Shown here: in pieces, positions 56,480 through 64,000 of the stretch
Position numbering within the stretch: position 1 is the stretch's first letter
Layout: each line of letters opens with the position of its first letter
Assembly (NCBI GenBank): GCA_010093685.1
Contig: MU006238.1
Coordinates: 562,129-626,128 of the forward strand
Reading direction: 5' to 3'
DNA length: 64,000 nt
Source: Ophiobolus disseminans
Lineage: Eukaryota; Ascomycota; Dothideomycetes; Pleosporales; Phaeosphaeriaceae
The notes under the pieces: generated by a model
What the model was told of the DNA's origin: nothing
The model's database searches: none
What the model saw: only the letters and a program-made list of their open reading frames with translations
Position numbers and translations under genes: made by a program

Positions 56480-57975
56480 ATGACGAACAGAAGCGGCCCG
56501 CCGGCGAACGCGCCACTGGGTCCCATCAACCCAAACTCTGGGAGAAATGGCGTGAGAGGGCGAGAAAGAGGCAGAGGAGGTGGGAGGGGTGGAGCCGCTG
56601 CGCATACACTGAAGGGCGGAAACCATCAATCTGCCTTTCCTCCCGGCTTTGGACCACCTGCCAATCCAAGCCAAAATGCCGTCAACAACAGTGCCTTCAA
56701 CCCGGTCTACCAAACCCAACGAACAACGCACAATGTGCGCATTGATGGTAGTTACGGTATGGCCAACAATAACTGGGTCGGAAACGCTCCTGCCGGTCGC
56801 GGCGGTGGACGTGGTGGTTTCGGAGGTAACGTACCTGCTGGTCGCAGCGGGCGTGGTGGTTTCGGAGATGACGTTCCTGCTGATCGCGGCAGTGGACGTG
56901 GTGGTTATGGGGGTGATGTACCTGCTGGTCGCGGCAGTGTTCGTGGTGGCTTTGGGAGTGGGACACCAAATCCGTCGGTTTCGGGTGACCAACAAACGTC
57001 CTATGGTCCATCGCTCGCCTATCTCGAAAGCGAGTATCAGCCTCCCAGGCGTGAATAAACGGACCAGACTGAGATCCCTCCGACCTGGGGTTACGCCGAC
57101 AAGGACACCCATTGCCTGGATTGCGGCGAGTTGAAGGACGACGGGCACCTCGGCGACGAGGCGCAGCGCAAATGCTCAAAGGACTGCATTCGCTGCGGTC
57201 ATCCCCATAATGGAGAAGTAAGTCCTCTAACTGTTATTTATTCTCCAAAGCTGACCACTTTTCTAGCATTGTCCGAACATCTACGCGTCCACTGCTTGGT
57301 GGAAGAAGCATGAGCTACGCTGTCGTCTACCCTCACTGGAAGAATGCCAGCAAATGGACATCCGTATGCGTCCGACCGAGATCGAAGCCGAGGAGTTGAT
57401 TCATCGCGGATAAATCATTTTCATGGACTTGCCGACTCCGGGGTTGAGGGGCCTGAAGCGCTCTCTCGATGACAATGATGCCGACTCCAAGCCTGCCAAT
57501 GACTGAGAACAACTGAGCATGACGAGGTGCTCGTTTATCAAGACCGGGCTAGGCTTAGCCGTTTCGTCGACAGCTTAGAGGCTATCGCTGCTAAGGCGCG
57601 GAGAGCGGCGGAATAGAACAAGAAGAATGACGAGGCGTTCAGTAAAGTGGAGGCACTTTACAAAAAGGCAATCGAAGAGAAGATGGAGATTGATGCTCAA
57701 GCGGCAGCGCTTGACGTCAGGAGGAGAGCAGCGGCCGAGTCATTAGCAACGGCGTACAAGCTGGAGCGTGATCTCCAGCAGTAATCTCATACTTATGAAG
57801 ATGAAAGCGGGGCTGCGGTAGAAGCACGGGATGAGATGAAGAGAAAAGAGATGCCGGTAAAGGAGGAGAAGGAGGACGTGCCGATGAAGGAAGAGCAGGA
57901 GGAGGATCTGCTGGTAAAGGAAGAAGAAGTAGACTGGGCATCAATGCCAGAGCTGCTCTCTTACACCTTAGTGAT
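56480..57975 (+). pseudogene. decaying RGG-repeat / zinc-knuckle / coiled-coil protein gene
   Basis: ATG 56480 opens a 192-residue frame rich in RGG and GRGG repeats (units such as PAGRGGGRGGFGGNV), ending at TAA 57056-57058. The same frame continues with CLDCGELKDDGHLG, then CSKDCIRCGHPHNGEHCPNIY, a CCHC-like zinc site. The zinc site is rebuilt across a good GTAAGT...TTTCTAG intron (57218-57267). TAA follows at 57411, then more open frame (DLPTPGLRGLKRSLDDNDAD) to TGA 57504. After a frame change, a charged coiled-coil (SLEAIAAKARRAAE, TAG 57614; NKKNDEAFSKVEALYKKAIE…, TAA 57782) and a Lys/Glu-rich end (KEEKEDVPMKEEQEEDLLVK) follow. One gene with at least four stops and a frameshift is the simplest reading. 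The 192-residue part alone could still be expressed. Confidence 0.5.
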
Positions 57976-58800
57976 CGATTGTTGTGGCGAATTCAGTCTT
58001 TTTTACTATACTGTAACGTTCTTCAACTGCGTTTTGTCACGAAAACACGACTGTGATATGTCAGCCTGGCACCTTAGCTCACATGGTACACTGTGGACTG
58101 CATCTCCACGTGACTCTTAGTCACTGGCTTACTCATCATGTTGTATATATAATCGCTCTATGTAGCTCTCTCAATACAACAACCTTCTTCTCACTTTTGC
58201 CCTGTTTCCCACATCCGACAGAATTGATTGTGTAAATTTTGAAGATTGACTTTCGCATGTGACTGTTGAACTATTTTTATTGTTGGACTTATGGCATATG
58301 CTGCAATATAAGTCAATGAACTCAGCTTCTCAGGAGAAGGATTAAGACTTACAGTCAGGCGGTATATTCAAGCTCTGAATGCGCTGTATGCTGAATGCTA
58401 CGAGAATGAAATCGTGCTCGTGAACTTGTTGCCATTCATACATACCCTGTATTCACGTCTTACCGCGACCAAGAGATCTTCACAAACGCAAACCGTATCC
58501 TCCCGGTACCTCATGTATAACGCTCCTAATCTGCGGGTCTCAGTACTCGGACCAAAATATCAAACCTTACCTTACCACGAACATACTAACTCGCCTGGAG
58601 CGCTCAACTGCACAACATCTCCCTCCCCATCCAGACCTCTTTTGCCAACAAGGAGTCACCTAGTTTCGGCATTTACACCAAGATTTTGAGAGATCAGTCC
58701 GCCCGCCAAACCCGTGCTATCAACATCACTACACCTGTTATAACAACACATTTGATCCAGCTTCCCGAACCGAAGCCCCTAGTCAAGCAACTGTCCCGAA
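57976..58800. other. intergenic, no supported gene
   Basis: AT-rich in the centre (58120-58330), no motif-bearing frame. Confidence 0.35.
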
Positions 58801-59022
58801 ATGTGTACGCAAACAAAGGCAAAATGTCTTTGTGGAGCCTGGATTGAGGGTGGCACTAAGATTGATTGGTGCCCAAAGGCAATAGCCATAGGGCGCCAGT
58901 GCCTTTTGCCAGAATCGACGAGCATTGAGCGGCGAAAGTTCTGTCCCTGTAAAAAGAAGGATGAACGCAAGAAGCAGGAAGCAGCGGAGAAAGCCGCACA
59001 GAAAAAGACCGGGGAAGGATAG
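58801..59022 (+). CDS. small cysteine-rich protein with MCx6CxCG start
   Basis: Single-exon 73-residue frame beginning MCTQTKAKCLCGAW. Cys sit at 2, 9, 11, 24, 34, 48 and 50, and the tail is Lys/Glu-rich (KKKDERKKQEAAEKAAQKK). The first three Cys have the same spacing as in the minus-strand protein at 53613; the rest differs. No signal peptide. A zinc-binding orphan protein is the best description. Confidence 0.45.
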   Translation: MCTQTKAKCLCGAWIEGGTKIDWCPKAIAIGRQCLLPESTSIERRKFCPCKKKDERKKQEAAEKAAQKKTGEG

Positions 59023-59386
59023 ATCACATGCAAGGAGGCATTGTCAGAGATGTTGAGGCGATCGGGAGGTTTGTTCGCAGCACTGCAAACGGGGAACAAC
59101 CGGAATAGGCGGAAGAAGGAGGCGACGATGAAGTGGGAGCCGATGGTGTTTATTATCATTCGTGGCAGTGAGGTCGGGAAGCGAGGCAGATTGGCTGACT
59201 GAACCGGCTACTGGTCATGTGATTTGTGGCTTGAGCAATCTTTGCTGGTGGCACAGGTGTCTTGAATGACAGGAGCGATTGGACTGAAAAGAGATGTGAT
59301 ATGAGCTCAAGGTGTGAAAGCCGGACAAATGTGAAATCGCGCACACGATGGATTGATATCAACACTCAACTTCCAACACATACGTT
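59023..59386. other. intergenic, no gene seen
   Basis: Spacer between the 3' ends of the small Cys protein gene (+) and the SDR gene (-). Nothing recognised. Confidence 0.4.
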
Positions 59387-60337
59387 CTAATTCTTCTCCG
59401 CCTCGATAAAATCGCGGATTGTCTGCTCCAGCCCAACATCCTCCTCAAAGCCCAGCTCTTTCGCCCTCGTCGTGTCGTATCCCTCTGGCCAGCTCAACAC
59501 GATTCTCTGAATTGTCTCGTCGCGCTTCTCTTTGACCAAATCTCTCACCTCCTTCCCAGCAACCTTCTCCAATGCTTCCAGAATCTCACCACTCGATGCT
59601 GTGTAACCCGGTAACAGCACCTGTCTGAAATGCCCAAACTTCTCCGCCGGCGCTTTGATCGCATGTACCAAATTTGTCGCCAGTGTGCGCGGGCTCGTCA
59701 ACCAGATGCCGATACTGGGGTCGACAGGTACTTCGCTAGCTTCACCGTGTACCGGCTCCCGCACGATTCCAGAAACGAATGACGAGGCTGCAGCCGTTGG
59801 GGCGCCAGCTCTCACAAAGACGGTAGGGAGGCGCACAGATCGCCCATCAATAAGCCCGCGACGCGAGTAGTCGTTGACCAAAAACTCAATCATGAGCTTT
59901 TGCGTGCCGTAGCTGGATTCGGGCATGGGTACAATATCTGTCTCGGTCGCGGTGTTTCCAACTGCACTGCGCCCGAACACGGCGCAAGACGATGTAAATA
60001 CGACTTTGATACCTGGCCGCTTGGTTCGGATGATGTCGAGCAGTTGTCGTACGGACTCGAAGTTGACTTTAAGGCCAAGCTCGAGGTTCGCTTCAGCGCC
60101 ACTGGACATGATGCCATGTAGGATGTAGACTGCATCTGGGCCTTGGGCAATAAGATCCTCGGCTGATTCCAGGTCGGTCAAGTCTGCAGCCACGCATTGG
60201 ACGTCTTTTAATGTTGTTGGGTTCGGAGGTTCGCGCACATCGGCGAGGATGAGCGACGTCGCTGTCGAGGTCTCGACGAGCTTCTTAGCGAGAATTTGGC
60301 CCACGAAGCCTCCAGCGCCGGTGATGAGGACCTTCAT
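59387..60337 (-). CDS. extended SDR, NAD-dependent epimerase/dehydratase (DenD-like)
   Basis: Single-exon 316-residue oxidoreductase from ATG 60337. The Rossmann start is MKVLITGAGGFVGQILAKKL with GxxGxxG. LILADVRE provides the acidic residue at the end of beta2 that favours NAD. DLTD, then VFTSSCAVFG with the catalytic Ser region, and SSYGTQK with the YxxxK pair follow. The C-terminal substrate domain runs to IEAEKN. Length and motifs resemble D-erythronate dehydrogenase-type SDRs; nucleotide-sugar epimerases are a less likely alternative because the usual sugar-nucleotide motifs are absent. No linked pathway genes are visible. Confidence 0.9.
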   Translation of the reverse strand: MKVLITGAGGFVGQILAKKLVETSTATSLILADVREPPNPTTLKDVQCVAADLTDLESAEDLIAQGPDAVYILHGIMSSGAEANLELGLKVNFESVRQLLDIIRTKRPGIKVVFTSSCAVFGRSAVGNTATETDIVPMPESSYGTQKLMIEFLVNDYSRRGLIDGRSVRLPTVFVRAGAPTAAASSFVSGIVREPVHGEASEVPVDPSIGIWLTSPRTLATNLVHAIKAPAEKFGHFRQVLLPGYTASSGEILEALEKVAGKEVRDLVKEKRDETIQRIVLSWPEGYDTTRAKELGFEEDVGLEQTIRDFIEAEKN

Positions 60338-61119
60338 TTTGATAATTTGTTGGTGATTTTAGAGAATTTTAGAGAAACCAAAGACTCCAAATACGTTGGA
60401 AGAGCTGCTTTTGAGATGGGTTAATGCACGGCGAGAACACCGAGGTTTGGCGGGGAAGTGTGGAGACGGCGCACGGGCCGAGACAGCATTGTTCTTGCCA
60501 CCTCGGAGCTCAACATCTGTCGCATTTCAACGTCCACTCGTCTCTTACTGTGTGCAACCAATTTCGAAGTCTTTCTACTGTGTCAGATCGGCATTTAGAA
60601 AGGCTATGCGTGCCTCCGATAGTGGTCAACGGTTTGGAACTCCGCCTAGGAAAGCCATGATCAAACTCAAGTATGAATGAGCGACGCAGCGGCCTTTTGT
60701 ACGATTTCGCATGTTGAGAGTATTTGTGGCCGTTCCGCCGGATCCGGTCGAAGACAGCAGCTTGTCTCCAATCTGACATGCGTCAGCGCAATATAGTTTG
60801 AAGTGTTTCATCCCCATGACTTCCAAGGTTCCATAGCACGGCTAGCTAGCAGCGTCGGAAAGAACTCACTCGTCATCCTTTGGTGTAGCGAAGTGGATGT
60901 TGATTGAGATGATTCGACCATATATGCGATAGGATTTCGCACTCATCTTAGCGCAGCTGTGCTATCCCTAACACGGCACCGAGCCTGTATGAGCAAGTTT
61001 CCACGATGCCCTGCCAATCACAAGACGACTCAAAATTTCGGTCTTGATGAAACATTCAAAAGGTTGAGTCTAGACAGCACTTTCTTTGCCTCGCCGTGGA
61101 TCTGTCGTTGCTTGCAAAT
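60338..61119. promoter_or_regulatory. divergent promoter region of SDR and carboxylesterase
   Basis: 782 bp between two outward-facing start codons. Small frames here have no support. Confidence 0.4.
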
Positions 61120-62705
61120 ATGGCGTTCGCTCTCGTCGCGCTGCTGGGCTTCTCACACTTCCATCTCACGCATGCAGTCAGTTGCCGAGACGCAGACACA
61201 ACATCCGGACTCGTCAAAGGCTTCGTCAACGAAACGTTTCCAAACGTCGCGCAATACCTAGGTATTCCATTTGCGGAGCCACCCATCGGAGCACGACGCT
61301 GGCTTCCAGCATTGCCCAAGTCGAAAGAGCATGGAGTCATTGACGCGACTCGCTTTGGACCTGCATGCCCTCAGTATAGGGCGGATGCGACTCTCGCGCC
61401 AAATGCGTATAACGTGGATGTCCTACAATTTAGTCCTGAACCCCTCAGCCTCCAGTCGGAAGACTGCTTGTCACTCAGCATCTGGGCGCCACGAAAAGCT
61501 GCCGCCGACCAGTCTCTTCCCGTCATCATTTGGCTTTATGGTGGAGGCTATGGCGAGGGTGGTGCGAATGTACCTTACCAGAATCCTGCTCCTTGGGTCG
61601 AAAGAGGCGGGAAGCACATCGTAGTCAGCGTCAAGTAGGAGCATCCTGCCTCCCTAACGATCATGTTGTTAATCGCGTTCATAGCTATCGATTGGCTGTA
61701 TTCGGCTTCCCCAACGCCGCAGGACTCCCCCTTGAAGGACAAAATCTTGGCATGTTGGACCAACGCCTTGCAGTCGAATGGGTGCGCGACAACATCGCAA
61801 ACTTCGGCGGTGATCCCCACCGCATCACTCTCTCGGGTCAATCATCAGGAGCAATGTCGGCAGACCATTACAACTTCGCGTATCCCAACGACCCAATCGT
61901 ATCCGGCTTCATTTTTCACTCCGGCACCGCCACACTCGACTTCCTGTTTCCCGACTTCCAACACACAAACTTCACATACGTTGCCCAACACTTCGGTTGC
62001 TCTAATTCTACCGCCACCGCCGAACTGGATTGTCTGCGAACCATCAATTCTTCCGCCATAATCTCATTCCTTGAAACATACTCCAACACTGGCTCATCCC
62101 CCACCCTAGCATTCGTCCCAGTCGTCGACAATCGCACCCTCTTCTCAAATCACACCGCTCGCGCCTTGGCTGGAAATTTCTCTCGCAAACCCGCTCTCAT
62201 CGGCAACACAGCCGATGAAGGAAATTCGTTCGTCCTCCCATACAATGCTTCATTCGGCCCAGCGCGATCAGACGCCGACGCTACAACGGTGGGGCTGTTC
62301 ATGTGTCCCACGATCCAAACATCGCATGACCGTTACGCCGCGAACGCGACGACGTTCCGGTACCTGTATGCCGGAAATTTCAGTAATGTGAGTCCGAGAT
62401 GGTGGCTTGGCGCGTATCATTCCTCGGATCTACCGATGGTATTTGGGACATACAGCATTGCGAGGGGAAACGGGACCGCTTTCCAGAAAGACGTGAGTGA
62501 GAAAATGCAGGACTATTGGCTGGCGTTTGCGCAGGATCCAGTGGGTGGTTTGCCGGCGCTGGGATGGGAGAGCTACGAGGGAGGAAAGGGCGAGGGTGTG
62601 ATGTTTGGAAAGGATGAAGTGGTGGAGCAGAAGATTGGAGAGGCGAGGTTAGACGCGCCGTGCGATGGGTTGATGTCGAACGGGCTGCCACCGCCACCAA
62701 GATGA
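61120..62705 (+). CDS. secreted type B carboxylesterase
   Basis: Predicted 511-residue secreted alpha/beta-hydrolase from exons 61120-61634 and 61685-62705 (50 bp GT/AG intron). ATG 61120 gives a signal peptide (MAFALVALLGFSHFHLTHA). Family landmarks in order: AQYLGIPFAEPPIGARRW; the oxyanion-hole region PVIIWLYGGGYGEGG; NYRLAVFGFP rebuilt across the intron; RDNIANFGGDPHRITLSGQSSGA with the nucleophile Ser near residue 227 (GxSxG); TADEGNSF, supplying the acid; and AYHSSDLPMVFG with the likely catalytic His. The triad is complete. At least eight N-glycosylation sequons lie in the second half. Substrate is unknown; fungal members hydrolyse lipids, esters or plant-derived compounds. Confidence 0.9.
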
Positions 62706-62907
62706 AGTCTATCGCAATGCATGTCAGTTGATCGGGAGCTTGGGGGAGGAGATCGGTAAGTTCGAGAGTGTAAAAATTCGATAAAATATCTACAAGATAT
62801 GGAACCACGCCAAATGGGTATCATTCAAACATCATTCAACTTACAATAACATCGTGAGAGCTCTTTCGCCAAGATTACAAGCAAGACATCCATCGTCTCA
62901 AAATTCA

Positions 62908-63908
62908 TCAAGCTCTCCTTACCGGGGAACTAGGCCCTTCAGGTAACTCCTGTGGTGCCTGCAAAGGCTCTAGCTCGACAGGCCCAGTCGTACTTCCGCC
63001 ATACATCGAATACCGATTGTCCGCCTCCATCTCATGCTCTGTAGTCGGTGCGTACGCTCCCTGATGTAGCTCATCTTGATATGGCTGCACTAATTCCACG
63101 CCTTGAGGCTTCGAATATGGATCCACATTATCGTCGGGTAACCTTGACTGCAGCTTGTCCACTTTTCGCTTGTTGCGCCACACCATGAAAGCTAGCGACG
63201 CGAGTGCGCAAATTCCAGCCACGACTCCCATTGCTATACCGGCTGTCGCGCCCCTAGATAGACCGCTGTCATCTGCCGGCGGGCTCGGCGAAGTACTTGT
63301 TGTACTAGTTGCGGTCGCGGCCGGATTTGTGGTTGTGGATGCCAGGTGGGACGATGCTATCGTAATGCGAGCGTTCCCGTCAGGTGGCGACCCATCCGTC
63401 GTGTACTGGAGTGCGTACGTCGTGGCTTTTCGGCTGGATATGGAAGTGACGTTGAATCCCGGTCCATTGGTACCCTTGTCTTTCTCGTTTTCGTAGTTGA
63501 GATCCGCGTGACAATGAAACGGGCGATTAGGTTTCCAATCCCGGTTCAAGTCGCTGTCGAAAAATGGCGAGTACGTGGCATTTCCGGTGGTGGGGACAGG
63601 CTTGTTGGCCCCTAAACACTACCGTCAGTAGGCGCGGACACTGAAAAGACCTGGTGTTACGCACACAAATACACTTTGTTGGGGCCGCCTGGCGTCCCCT
63701 CATCGCAGAAGACCCAGAGGTAGGCTTTCTGATAATTGGATGTCCACTGGAATGTGATGGTGTCGACAACATTTATAATGAGTAGCGGTGTGGTGCCAGT
63801 TACTTGAGGAGGATACGCAAAAGAAACCGTGGATGGCTGTGCAACAGCGACGCTGAAAAGACAAGCCAGCGCAACCAAGCTGGTTTTGAGCACGTCTTGC
63901 GACAGCAT
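62908..63908 (-). CDS. secreted-domain, single-pass surface protein (mucin-like stem)
   Basis: Predicted 315-residue type I membrane protein from exons 63908-63665 and 63611-62908 (53 bp GT/AG intron). Signal peptide (residues 1-23, LVALACLFSVAVAQ). A beta-rich extracellular domain follows (VVDTITFQWTSNYQKAYLWVF…, Cys pair) with N-glycosylation sites, then a Ser/Thr/Pro-rich stem (residues about 165-195). One transmembrane helix comes next (GATAGIAMGVVAGICALASLAFMVW) with a basic stop-transfer NKRK, then a 90-residue Tyr/Pro/Glu-rich cytosolic tail. The layout is that of common Pezizomycotina surface sensors or WSC/Mid2-like anchored proteins, but the extracellular domain is not one I can name. 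Confidence 0.75.
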
Positions 63909-64000
63909 GTCGGTCTACCCCTCCTGGTACGCTTCAAATATCGCTGGGGGTGTTTGAGCAGTGTCGCTATTTACTTGTTGTAGACAATAATACCGATGGA

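Overview
The window is nuclear DNA of a filamentous ascomycete (Pezizomycotina; a Dothideomycete is my best guess, from the gene families present). The evidence is dense intron-bearing genes with introns of about 45-75 bp and GT/AG borders, CT/CA-rich leaders before start codons, and typical fungal families: Zn2Cys6 regulator, DUF3328/UstYa, LtrA, KP4-like protein and ABCB transporter. No rRNA, convincing tRNA, CRISPR array or intact transposon was seen. Exon borders were placed by hand from frame continuity and GT/AG sites. Where every border of a gene was placed, the summed exons are divisible by three. The internal borders of the ABC transporter and the Zn2Cys6 gene are only partly placed.

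Layout. 0.8-9.6 kb: an LtrA-type membrane protein, a class II glutamine amidotransferase and an amino-acid permease, separated by a 3 kb gap. 11.7-15.5 kb: a small membrane protein, a degraded segment flanked by an imperfect direct repeat, and a single-pass membrane protein whose 3' end is one copy of that repeat. 16.7-28.0 kb: the most interesting block. It holds a full-length ABCB exporter (-), a Zn2Cys6 regulator (+), a secreted protein with six tandem PHHRGKGKGK-headed repeats (-), and a UstYa/DUF3328 protein (+). This is the gene content expected of a ribosomal-peptide (dikaritin-like) pathway, but the repeat protein lacks the usual Lys-Arg Kex2 sites, so it would be an atypical member. 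Its product is unknown.

28-51 kb is mainly conserved core genes: cyclase-associated protein (Srv2/CAP), a Mak32-like PfkB protein, a complex I accessory subunit sharing an 84 bp promoter with mitoribosomal protein mL44, a large predicted pseudokinase, a class V aminotransferase, Eaf7 of NuA4 diverging from a gamma-tubulin complex protein, and an acyltransferase-3 protein. Among these are an F-box-like gene interrupted by two in-frame TGA codons and a small secreted cysteine-rich protein.

51-59 kb is gene-poor and looks fast-evolving: a KP4-like secreted protein, two small cysteine-rich proteins with the same MCx6CxCG start, and two long reading frames broken by in-frame stops. 59-64 kb returns to ordinary genes: an extended SDR, a secreted carboxylesterase and a mucin-like single-pass surface protein.
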